From assembly GCA_033964015.1 (NCBI GenBank), contig CM066924.1, positions 6,802,251 through 6,866,250 of the forward strand: a DNA stretch of 64,000 nucleotides. The letters are read 5' to 3'. The stretch comes from Scolanthus callimorphus (Eukaryota > Cnidaria > Anthozoa > Actiniaria > Edwardsiidae). Positions 18,976 to 29,095 of this stretch are shown piece by piece. The translations under genes and the position numbers were made by a program. Position 1 is the stretch's first letter. Every line of letters begins with the position of its first letter. The notes below the pieces were generated by a model. It ran no database searches. It was not told the origin of the DNA and worked only from the letters and a program-made list of their open reading frames with translations.

Positions 18976-21814
18976 TAAAAAAATGCTAAAATAATGCTTG
19001 ATTCCTTTAAAAAATGCCACTTAATTCCGAAGAATGCATTGTTTTATTTCAAACAAAACGTACACACTCTTACATATATGCTCATATCAACAACAGGTGA
19101 TACTTAATAATTATTTGCTTATAAAACTTGGGGTCAGAGTTAAAACGTTTCCAGCCACACCCACTAGACAATGATATTTGTTCTCAGTGCTGTAGAAAAT
19201 GGGATCCTTTCCATTTAGCACAAAGTTTTCGGTAATACCGGCTGGAAATTAAATTTCCAGGGAAGAAACAGGGAAGATGTCAAATGGAAAGCGTTTTCCC
19301 GATATTTTCAAAATTTAATACTGGTTTCTTGGACAAGCTCAAAAGGTTGTCCTACATTTCAGAAAATCTTTCCCGGGAATGACGCATGGGGCACAATGGA
19401 GCGACATTTTGCTGTCACGTGACACGGTCTGGCGGGCTTGATTCAAATTCGCGCTCTGTTGCCTCCGGTCAATTACAAAGAAAAATGGCGTAAACCAGGC
19501 TATGCGCGTAACTTATCCTTTCAGTACGGCCCGTAATATTGTCAATGACAAAAATCTAAAGGGTGGAAATGCTTAATCAAAGATGAAACTGTGTATTTAG
19601 CTTTTCGAAGACCTCTTTACTTGTGATTTTCAACTAGGGTTTTGGGTTTGAAGTTTGGGTAAATTCTGCTTAAAAACATGGGGATTTTGCACAAACCACG
19701 AATTCGCGGCCTTGTTTTGCTCAGATACTTAGCCTTTTGATAAAACTAAAGGGTGGAATTTGTTCTATGGTTATCAGCCTATAATCCTACCAATTTTTGT
19801 GTTATATGTTTAAGTATTTCTGCTAGGAAATTGGACATGAAATTTCGAAGCCTTGCAGTTACGAAGCCATTGCTCAAAATTAGAATATTAATTAGGAATC
19901 GTATCTCCCGCGGCACCACTGAAAGACTCCAAGCTCCGCCTCCAAGAAACCACTTGGGAATCCTACAACGATTGGCGAGGAAGCCATAGAACCATTTTGG
20001 TTGATTTTACAATCAATTGGACCCGCTGAGCAACCGAATCCAGCATTTTGGTTTGATTTACAGCTAAATCGATGAAATACCGGTACTTGCCTATGCTCCA
20101 CGCGCGATTTTTTTGAGTTTCACTCAATAAAATTACAATATTTATACAATCAACAGAACATTACATGGTCGCGTGGATACACTAGTTTTAAAATCTTCTC
20201 ATGAGAAATTTATCTTATTAGTATCTCCGCGCTGCCACTCTATTTCCCAAACAAAACCCGATTCGCAAATCAAAACAACTACGCAAAATATCAGACGCGC
20301 GAGCAACTTTCTAGCTAATAAAAGACTGAGAGAAAGCCCGGCAGAAAGAAACATCTGAAAACGCTTATAAAATTGACGGAAGACAAAATGCGGCTTTGGT
20401 ACTCGGAAATGTAAACCATGAACAAATAAAACGCTAAATACAACACAACACTCGTCTCAACAGTAGAGGTTATTTCAACTGTCCTTTAAAGCACGAGAGC
20501 AAAAGTCAAGACTACAAAAACATTTATACGCTAAGGGAATAGTAAGTCCCACAAGTCTTGATTGACAGCAGTGAATTTTCTTGAGCGCCAGCCTAGAGCC
20601 AATCTCTAGCGCTTTCCTTTTATGCAGCGGCGGGCGCACTCAAGCATGCGAAAAATGTTTTCATCGCATCTCATTATCTCCTTGTGAGTAATCTGTCGCT
20701 TGAACAATAGGCTTTCTGCCCCATGGCTTTTCATTTGATTTTCCACCGGAAATTTGCTGCAAAACGGAAAGCACCCCTGGTCTTTCTTGCTAGTTCGTGG
20801 CCGACACCATCTTGGCTGAGCAAGAGAAAGAGTTATAACCGCTGCCCACCAGTAGTATAGGAGGGGCCGAATTAGCAGTTTTTTTTAGGCGGAATACTAA
20901 TTTTGAGGCGGAGGTCAAAGGTCACTCAGGAATTTTGAGACGGATGTCATGTCAGAGTCATGTCAGGAATGTGAAGAATGTAGGGTATCAGGTTTCCTAT
21001 ACTTTGTGGCGCTAGGCCATTAGGGGTATCACGTTACCTACAGTTGTTGGGATATACGCCACTAGGGGTATTAGGCTACATATACTTTGTGGCGCTAGGC
21101 CACTAGGGGTATCAGGTTACCTACAGTTATGGGGATATACACCATAAGGGGTATCAGATTACCTATACTTATCTGGATATACGCTACTAGGGGTATCCAC
21201 ATAAGTATAGGTGACCTGATACTCCTAGTGGTGTATATCCCCATAACTGTGGGTAACCTGATACTAACAACTTAGTTGGAACTTTGGTTGCGAACCTGGC
21301 ACCTATGTAGATGGGAACACGGAACCAACTTCGCAACGTGGCGCGGAAACGCATTTCAAGCTTTCGCCACACACTGCATCATCAGGACTGAATAGGACTC
21401 ATGAGTCATGAGCGCTTGGAACCCGGGGGAGGGGGACTCCATCATTTTTTGTCGGGGATGATCGTCGGACATTTTCAGTTTCACCCCGTGGCTAAGAAAA
21501 ATTATTACCCTAAAAGATGAGGTCTTATGTACCAAATAGGCGCGAAGGACACAGGTAACGGGTAAAGGTACCCATCAAGAAATTTCCGTGTTCGTCTTCT
21601 CTAATCGAATAATCTCTCTTACTAACACGATTTTTAGAAGCACCATCATAAGAAAAAAATTAAATTTTAGCACATTTTTAAGCATGTTTGTTTCTAATAT
21701 TTTACAGAAATTCAAATAAATCTTTACCCATACTCCCTAGCGCACCAAGCTTTGGTGCTTTTCCAGTGACAACGTATCCCGGAAACGGTATATGTTGGTG
21801 ATGGATATTTTTTT
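18976..21814. other. Spacer between the inverted GPCR arms
   Basis: 2.8 kb with no recognised gene. It holds a fragment of the TTTCCATTTG / CAAATGGAAAGCG repeat (19210-19300) and the direct/inverted 42-bp repeat at 20985-21266. If both receptors were once active, this was their shared upstream region. Confidence 0.6.
20985..21266. repeat. 42-bp tandem repeat with a terminal inverted copy
   Basis: Units beginning TAGGGGTATCAGGTTACC recur at 21021, 21063, 21104, 21145 and 21188 (spacing 41-43 bp), alternating two variants. The last 70 bp (21197-21266) is the reverse complement of the array, so the block can fold into a long hairpin. Confidence 0.8.
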
Positions 21815-22781
21815 GGCTTTATGCGAGAATTTCTAGTAGCATTAAATGCCAGTTTTACTAGCATAATCGAGAAAAGCCTAGACGACTAGCTTGTCAATGA
21901 CACCTACATTAGTATTAATAAGTATGGTATTATAAGTATTGAATAATAATAACTTTGTTAAAGTCTCAAAACTTCTAGCCGAGCATAAGTGCTCAAGTAA
22001 TCGGGCTCACTAATGGAGCAGGTAATTGACATGAGAACATTCTATGTTTCACGCTATACTTTCCAATTTTTCCCTTTTGAAAACCAGAGGAATTTTAGTT
22101 GACAGTTATCAAATCATTATACATGCTTAGCAACATGGCTTGTCGCTTTCTATACCATGAGTAGTCATGAGTAGCGCTTTATATTTACATTTCTCTTGCC
22201 CTACAAAACCTCAACGTGCATAAATAGCTTGATGCTAACTATGACAGGCGCATTATGTTAAAAAACATCATTGGCTTCCATTACCAAAACTAGATGTGTT
22301 AATTACCTATCAAACCAAACAAATGACATACAGAGCTATATTTAAGACCACCTGCGGGCTTACAGATGCACCATTGAGTTAGCTTTGGCGCCCTTAGACA
22401 ACTGAGAAAATTTTGCAATATTTTACAAGAATATTTCAAGAAGCATTCTCGGGTAAACTTAGGCGATCTCAGGAATCTCTTGAGAAGTCTTTAGAGAACT
22501 TTTAGCAGAGTGCGATATTGGAGGTGGGTGGAGTAAGCTCTGAGACTGATAACCAGGCTACGAATTCCCGACTCCAAGAAGATGGATCTTGTACTGCTTG
22601 CTAACAATTCCTTCCCGTCAGATAACTCTTTAAAAAACAATGACACTAGCCATGGAGGATTTTACACCGAGTGGGGAATCATCGAAATTGTGGTTCTGTT
22701 GGCGATTATAACTTTTGGAGTCTTTTGGAACTTATTAGTGATCATCTTGGTTTGGTTAAAGGCCACTCTACACAGACCTAT
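21815..22781 (+). repeat. Right arm of the inverted duplication, proximal part
   Basis: An inverted copy of 18009-18975, covering the upstream region and the first 66 codons of the receptor. It continues at 38347 after the 15.6-kb insertion. Confidence 0.88.
22582..22781 (+). pseudogene. GPCR copy 2, N-terminal fragment
   Basis: Residues 1-66 match the intact receptor at 17189-18208 with a handful of substitutions (for example Leu for Ser at 17). Coding identity stops within the Pro-Ile codon pair after TM1, exactly at the inserted TAGTCCAGTACAT terminus. The frame then runs into unrelated sequence and stops at 22875. Confidence 0.92.
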
Positions 22782-22782
22782 T

Positions 22783-24073
22783 AGTCCAGTACATCTATCG
22801 AAAAAATGGGGTGAACCTAGAACTAATTGCAACAGAAGGTCTCTCAACGGTTTCCGACACAGAATTCTATGCTGAATAACATATCAAAAGTCCTATTTAG
22901 TCCTAGTGGTGGAAAGTGGTGAAATTTAGATTTTAGAGACAGTGCTCGAAATCTTGAATGGCCGCCATCTTGTGTCACAGGGTAAAGCCCGCGTGGTAAC
23001 AAAAGTAGAAAATAAACATTAGAACACTTCCATATTGATCTATTTCTGGTCTAAATATCTTAGTATGAATATTTGAAACCTGTTTAACAACCTAACATTG
23101 TATTTCTTGATATTTTGAGCAAAAAATGGAGTTCGACAGAAAGCGTATGCAATCTAAGCCGATGAACTCACATCGCTTAATCAAGAAGTCAACAGAATTT
23201 TTCATTTATTTATGGGAACAGGTCAAATTCGGGATTTCTTTACTTTATTTGCGTTATTTAGAGTAGTTTTCCTATAATTCGACTCTTTATCAAGCTACTG
23301 TGACTTCACCTGGGTCGTAAATTTACACTTGAGTGAATCAGCAATGAGATTTAGGCAGTCTCATGGAAAGGCGCATCTTTAGGAAAAGTGGGATCACCCT
23401 AAGATCTGATTACGATCCGCCAGCTCCTATTTCTGTAGCAGTGAACTACATATTTTTCCAGCTATAGGTGTTTGAGTATATTTTTATCTCATATTTGGTA
23501 TATCTCATGTTTTGCACATTTCTAATTAGATTACACGCAACAGTTTAAAATGCTGCGCGCGCAATCTATAAAATATTTTCTCGAAATATGCTATTTGTCA
23601 ATCACAGAAGAAGATTCATATTTTAGTAAAGCGAAATAAAATATTTTTCGAAGAGAAACCACCTAATAACAACAAAATATTATATACATAGGTACGTATT
23701 TCAGTTCATTTGAACTGCATTCCAAACTAATTGAAGATAACTTTCTTTGGTTGCCCGAGAGATTTTTTGTGGAATTACATGGCTGCAAAAAGTAGAATTC
23801 AATGAAAACACAGGAGACCCGCGAAATTAAAGTTCAACGCGACAAATTTACAATTTATCAAGCGAGAAGGCAAGAACAATTACTTTCTAAAGTTTAAAAC
23901 TCTGTCAAACACTGTATGAAACGTCTTTTCGTCAACGAAGACGTTTCGCTAGCGAGATTTTTAAGTTACATTTTCCTGAAATTGAAACAGTTTGGCAATG
24001 ACTTCCTTGGCGCGCGTAACCCTTTTTTGTAAATTAAAATCAATAAAACCTACGGCATGGGATTCAAAGAAAA
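22783..24073. other. Left core of the 15.6-kb insertion, no gene
   Basis: After the terminal inverted repeat (to about 22920) this is AT-rich DNA without recognisable coding. A short perfect hairpin GAAACGTCTT...AAGACGTTTC lies at 23918-23947. Confidence 0.5.
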
Positions 24074-24208
24074 TCCATTACCCGACTCTGGAATTCCACA
24101 CTAAATCTCACTTGAAAAATCGATATCACCCTTGTCGTCGCTACCCGAGTCGGCGATATCGATTTTTCGCGTGAGATTTAGTGTGGAATTCCTGAGTCGG
24201 GTAATGGA
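24074..24208. repeat. 135-bp hairpin
   Basis: TCCATTACCCGACTC... (24074-24133) is inverted at 24150-24208 with only a few mismatches and a 16-bp loop. Probably a foldback MITE. Confidence 0.75.
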
Positions 24209-24280
24209 TTTACCTATAGAAAATGAAAGTCTCTTACTTTCTCTTACCTTATTGAACATTTCAATGAGGACGAACATTGT

Positions 24281-24572
24281 GCCTTCAGCCAGGGAAATAC
24301 GAGGCACAAAACTTGTCGCGCTACGTTTGTCATCACAAGTTGTGTGTTTTCAAGAAAAACGAGCAACAATGCCAGAATTTGTGGCTCAAAGTATAAGACC
24401 CGCACTCTATTTCGCGCAATAAGCTTCTACAATTTGCAACAAATGTTTTGGTTGCGGGACAACTTGTGATGCGAGATGAAAGACGCGCAACATCGATCAT
24501 CAACTTGCAACGCACTAATTTTGCGCGACAAGTTGAGGGATTTCGTGCCTCGTATTAATCCCGGCTTTAAGC
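24281..24572. mobile_element. MITE with about 42-bp inverted ends
   Basis: The left end GCCTTCAGCC...AATACGAGGCAC...TTGTCGCGC is inverted at 24531-24572 with several mismatches. Internally it repeats variants of CAACTTGT. No coding capacity. Confidence 0.65.
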
Positions 24573-24989
24573 TTGATATACACTTGCGACATAAGGACAT
24601 AAGAAAAACATCACGCGAATAAAATTTAGTGGTTTCAAAAAATCGCTAGTGTGCACTGTGCATTACGTAAATAAATATACTGCTACTACTACTAATATAT
24701 AGATTTAGGCACTGCCTAAAAGCGGAGCTCCCAATTATATTTAGGGCCTGTTAACATGAAGATGTGGGACAATGGGTAGCTGGGGTACCCCAGCTTGGTG
24801 AGGTTGAAACACATGAATTAACAGTCGTCAGTAAAATCAACTTGCTATGAACTCAAAATTTATTGCCTTGATAATATTATCCTTTAAATTGATTCAAGTA
24901 GTCCCTGATGATTAAAAGCGTACAATTTACAAATTGTTGTATTTGCGCTTTCCAAAACACCCTATTGAGGAACTCAATGTTACAAATTG

Positions 24990-25300
24990 CTCTACCCGTG
25001 TAAATTCCAGGCCCCCCTGTGAAAATTCCACATTCTCTTGTGGGCCCCTGTGAAAATTCCAAAGTTTGCAAAAAATGGTAAAAGAATGGCCTTGTGGAAA
25101 TTCCAGTGTTCAAAACAGTATTACCCCTGCAGAAATTCCGGGGTCAAACACAACAACTCCTATGGAAATTCCAGGCTCCTTGATAAGGGGTAATGCCAGT
25201 TGTAAATGAATGCTCTGTGGAAATTCCGAGGTGACATGAATGGCCCTGTAGAACTTTTAGGATAAAAACACTACCCCTGTGGAAATTCCAGGGGCAAACA
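24990..25300. repeat. Cluster of CCTGTGGAAATTCCAGG motifs
   Basis: About nine variants of CCTGTGGAAATTCC occur at irregular spacing of 25-50 bp, each followed by different sequence. A related two-motif block, including the linker, is at 57706-57765. Confidence 0.7.
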
Positions 25301-25426
25301 CAATGATAGGCATCGGATATAAAATGGAACAGCCCATTCAAATCAAATTAAGAAACAGTGTTAAGGACCACCTCATCCCAGCATCCCTGGGTTGATAGTT
25401 TACATGGAGAAAACCAACCCCACCTA

Positions 25427-25463
25427 GGCGGGCAACCTGCCCTGGCAAGACAGGTTGCCCGCC
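25427..25463. repeat. GC-rich stem-loop before the LINE
   Basis: GGCGGGCAACCTG and its complement CAGGTTGCCCGCC flank an 11-nt loop. It lies 150 bp upstream of LINE ORF1 and may belong to the LINE 5' UTR. Confidence 0.6.
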
Positions 25464-25606
25464 TGCATTGGTTTACCACACCTCTCATGGGATTCAGTTG
25501 AAAAATGGCCACGTTTTTTGAGCTCCGTGTTTAATTCGCTTTTGTGTTCTTTACAACCTATTCTTTAGAGTTTTTTTGTTCATGTGTTTCAAGTGTGGTT
25601 TGAAGT

Positions 25607-27727
25607 ATGGCGGAGAATCAAGAGGAAAATGATAGGGAGCTCCTGCAAGCAGGAAACAAGGAGATATTACATGAATGCATTGAGACCTCAGCAAAGGGGG
25701 CGGTGCACATCTTTACTGTTGAATGTGATTCACGATTTCACTTCTGGCTAACGGCGCTGAAGATACGGTATTGGGTCCATCTTGGCAGGTCAAACCATTT
25801 CAAGGTTGACTGGATAAGGAAGACCGATGACTCTGACAATTTGGTGGAGCTGAGAGTTCAGCTGTATCAGGTTGGTGATGGCGGCGATGAGGAAACGCTT
25901 TTGTTTACTTTGACTGTATATATAACGAAACGTAAGGTCATGGTCCAAGGAAATGACAGAGATTTTTGGAGGAATACTGAGTTCCCCAAGCTAGTCGCGC
26001 TCGTTAGTAATTTAGGCCATGACTGTCTTAACCCGCCTTTGTATTCGAATATCAGTAAAGTCTACACGCAAGTTTTTGGGGAGGATATAACGGATCTACT
26101 TCACGGAGGAGTGTCGCTGGACGTTTTAGTTGATTCTGACTGTGAGTCAGACCGTGAACCAGAGAATGAAGTTGCAGTTGTTATTGGTGAGGGACAGGCT
26201 TTGCCAGACAATGAGATGGCATATATATATAAACGGTCTAAAAAATCGCCAAATAAGAAGCGCGGACAAAACAGGAAAGTGGCAATGTCTCGGCCGAGCA
26301 AGTTTGATCAAGGGGGCGCGAAGGAAGCGTTTGACTCTCAGCCTTTTATAGACCTTGTACAGTCATTTGATAAACGTTTGGTCAAGATAGAGGAGGTTGT
26401 TTCAAAACTCGATAAATCCTGTGGCGAGACGGAGCTACAGTACAGAGCCCTCCAGCACGAGTGTTTGTCTCACAAGGAAGCTTTGGCGGGATCAATAACT
26501 AGTCACTTGAAGCACGAGTTGTCCATTATTACACGAGCTAAGGATACAATAGTGTTAGAATCAGAGGAACGCATTAATAAGTTTCAAAGTGAGGTTAATA
26601 AATTACAGGGACGGGTTGGCTCATTGGCAGAAGAAAAGGTCAATTTAACAAAAAGAGTGAAGTCGCTTGAATTGGCGAATGTTGAATTATCTGAAAGAGT
26701 TGCAGCGCTTGAGGAGGATGCGCGTGCTAGCAAGCAGACGAAAATCATGCTAGTGTCCGAGCAGTCTGAAGGGATTCCCGAGGTGTTGGACGCATCTACT
26801 GAGGATACAACAAATAATGTAATTGCTGATCAGGAGGGATCTCAGCTCGAAAGTGGAAATGCGTTTCCTGAGGGCGTTAGTAATGATTCAGCGCAAGGTT
26901 ATGAAAGGGGCGAACAATATGACTGGGTTCTTTTGTGCGACTCAAATAGGAAGTTTCTTGACAAGAGGCTACTTTGTCGAGACGGCGATATGAAAATCAT
27001 TTCATGTTCAACTCTGAGTAGAGCACAAGAAATTATTAACTCTCCAAGATTTCTGCTCAGACAGGGTATTATCATTCATGCAGGCGTCAATGATATTGAA
27101 CATTTTTCAGTGGAAGAAGTAGTGAGAAAACAAATCGAGGTGGCTAGAGCGGCGACAAGGGTTTGGCCGGCTAAAAAGGTGCTTATATCTGGATTAACAC
27201 CGCGGGGGGATGAATTAGACGCGTCGGTCAAGGATGTGAATGCTCAATTACCGGACCTGATTGCAGATATGGAAAACGTTGTTTATATAGACAACAGTGG
27301 CCTTCGTCGAAGCCACTACTATAGAGACGTCAAGCATTTAAACAGACGGTATGGGGTCGGTGCGTTTGCGGCAAATCTAAAACGGGGGATGTTCGGTACT
27401 CCAAGCCGTCGTAGGGGGATTTACTTACGACAAAGTGATTTAGTGCAGTCTACTCCAACAACACAGGTGGATCGTAGCGGGCCTCAGCAGCAGCCTCAAG
27501 TAGGAGATTTGTCTGTTGTGACCAGTCAATTACAAGGGTTAACAGATTTAATATCACAGCTGTTGCGTAATACTCAGGCGCAACCTAGGGTAGTTTTTGC
27601 TCCGCCGCCTTTCCCCCCTCCCGGTTTTATTCCACCCGCTACGGGTGTAGGTAATCTCATCCCATCTGTTTCCGGTGTGGGTGCGGGTAATTTCAGTCAG
27701 TCCGTTTCTTCCAGGGTTCTTTGTTAG
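25607..27727 (+). CDS. LINE ORF1 protein with SGNH/GDSL-type esterase domain
   Basis: 706 residues. The N-terminal 150 residues form a mixed alpha/beta region rich in Trp and charged residues, of a type seen in cnidarian LINE ORF1 proteins. Residues 205-235 are Lys/Arg-rich. About 245-395 is heptad-like coiled coil, probably for multimerisation. Residues 438-600 resemble an SGNH hydrolase: CDSN with the candidate nucleophile S446, HAGVND with N495, and DVKHLN with D574 and H577. The C-terminus is Pro/Gln-rich. Esterase ORF1 proteins of CR1-like elements bind RNA and self-associate; the role of the hydrolase is not settled. The stop TAG at 27725 lies 87 bp before ORF2. Confidence 0.85.
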   Translation: MAENQEENDRELLQAGNKEILHECIETSAKGAVHIFTVECDSRFHFWLTALKIRYWVHLGRSNHFKVDWIRKTDDSDNLVELRVQLYQVGDGGDEETLLFTLTVYITKRKVMVQGNDRDFWRNTEFPKLVALVSNLGHDCLNPPLYSNISKVYTQVFGEDITDLLHGGVSLDVLVDSDCESDREPENEVAVVIGEGQALPDNEMAYIYKRSKKSPNKKRGQNRKVAMSRPSKFDQGGAKEAFDSQPFIDLVQSFDKRLVKIEEVVSKLDKSCGETELQYRALQHECLSHKEALAGSITSHLKHELSIITRAKDTIVLESEERINKFQSEVNKLQGRVGSLAEEKVNLTKRVKSLELANVELSERVAALEEDARASKQTKIMLVSEQSEGIPEVLDASTEDTTNNVIADQEGSQLESGNAFPEGVSNDSAQGYERGEQYDWVLLCDSNRKFLDKRLLCRDGDMKIISCSTLSRAQEIINSPRFLLRQGIIIHAGVNDIEHFSVEEVVRKQIEVARAATRVWPAKKVLISGLTPRGDELDASVKDVNAQLPDLIADMENVVYIDNSGLRRSHYYRDVKHLNRRYGVGAFAANLKRGMFGTPSRRRGIYLRQSDLVQSTPTTQVDRSGPQQQPQVGDLSVVTSQLQGLTDLISQLLRNTQAQPRVVFAPPPFPPPGFIPPATGVGNLIPSVSGVGAGNFSQSVSSRVLC

Positions 27728-27814
27728 TCGATATGATGTTTGTTTTTATTTTTATTTTTTTATTTTTATTTGTCTCTATAGAATAGGTTGCAGGGTCACA
27801 TTGAGTTAACTTGA

Positions 27815-29095
27815 ATGGATAAAGCTTTTTTGCGGTTCTGTAGCTGGAACATTGAAGGGATATCCTCTAAATTAGACGATGAAGTTTTTCTTTCTACTAT
27901 TAACAAGTTTGATTTTGTCTCTTTAGTGGAGACCTGGTTACCCCAACATAATAGCGCGGATTTAAGTATTGAGGGTTATTACGCATTTTCGAAATGTAGA
28001 AGCATGGCTAATAATGCCCGCAGGAATTCGGGAGGGATCACAGTATTGATTCGGTCCTGTTTACGTAAAGGTGTTAAATTTCTGGATCAGGATAGTACAG
28101 AAGATTTTGTGTGGTGCAAATTAGATAAGGATTTTTTTCACTTAAAGCGGGATATTTTTGTGTGTTCGGTATACTTTCCTCCGCAGCATTCTCCTCGAGA
28201 GAAAAGATTGAATATCGATCATTTCGAAATTTTGCAGGAAAGTTTATACAAGTTTATGCATAAAGGTGAAATTTTATTGTGTGGTGATTTTAATGCGAGG
28301 ATGAGTAACATGGAGGACCACTCGGGTAACCCCACTGAAGTGACAGATACCACAGTAGAGGGCATTGAACAACGGGTTTCGATGGATTCTGTGATTAATG
28401 CTTATGGTAGATCTTTAGCGGAGCTTTGCTGTGGGAATGGTCTGCTGATCTTGAATGGTCGGACAAAAGGAGATTATATGGGCCAATATACATGTCACAC
28501 GTATAATGGGGCCAGTGTTGTGGATTATGCGATTGCCTCTCTTGGATTATACTCAGAAATTTGTCATTTCACGGTGTCCAGTATCAGTGAGTTGTCCCAT
28601 CATTGCTATCTCTCATTTTCTATAGCAATGGGGACACGCAGAGTTGAGTCTCGGGACTCGGTCAACCTAGCATCTTTACCGGTTTCTCTACGCTGGAGTG
28701 AGGCCTTTTCGAATGATTTTAAAGATCTGTGTGAATCTGAAGAGTTTATAGAAACTCTAGAAAGAATTTTTGTATCGCGCGATGAGTCGAATAGCCAGAT
28801 TGCAGTAGATGCTCTAGTGAGTGAATTTACTAGAGTTTTAGTGGATACGACGGAAAACGTGATGTCTGTAAAACGGAGAGCGCGGTGCCCTAAAAGATCT
28901 CGTCGTACTACGGTTCAAAGGCAAAAGTGGTTTGATAGGAATTGCTACGTTGTTCGAAAAGAGTTACGCAATTTAGGTTATTTGTTGTCCAAGTACCCAA
29001 GTGACCCCTACTTGAGACACAAGTTTTTTGGTGCTAAGAAGGATTATAAAAAGTTAGTAAACGCACGAAGCGCCGTTTTGAGAATGAGTTATTAG
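27815..29095 (+). CDS. LINE ORF2, APE-type endonuclease part
   Basis: 426 residues before a frameshift. The endonuclease/exonuclease/phosphatase fold is marked by CSWNIEG (N12), SLVETW with the metal-binding E39, CGDFNAR in the middle, and a terminal SHHCYL motif near residue 273. It nicks target DNA for target-primed reverse transcription. The frame ends at TAG 29093-29095, while an overlapping frame one base back carries the expected continuation into the RT, so the break is a small indel in a single ancestral ORF. Confidence 0.88.
   Translation: MDKAFLRFCSWNIEGISSKLDDEVFLSTINKFDFVSLVETWLPQHNSADLSIEGYYAFSKCRSMANNARRNSGGITVLIRSCLRKGVKFLDQDSTEDFVWCKLDKDFFHLKRDIFVCSVYFPPQHSPREKRLNIDHFEILQESLYKFMHKGEILLCGDFNARMSNMEDHSGNPTEVTDTTVEGIEQRVSMDSVINAYGRSLAELCCGNGLLILNGRTKGDYMGQYTCHTYNGASVVDYAIASLGLYSEICHFTVSSISELSHHCYLSFSIAMGTRRVESRDSVNLASLPVSLRWSEAFSNDFKDLCESEEFIETLERIFVSRDESNSQIAVDALVSEFTRVLVDTTENVMSVKRRARCPKRSRRTTVQRQKWFDRNCYVVRKELRNLGYLLSKYPSDPYLRHKFFGAKKDYKKLVNARSAVLRMSY

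Noticed and set aside
29041..29066. Programmed -1 frameshift in LINE ORF2
   Set aside because: The site is TATAAAAAG, which is not a proper XXXYYYZ slippery heptamer, and other LINEs of this type have one continuous ORF2. A simple indel is more likely, though testable.
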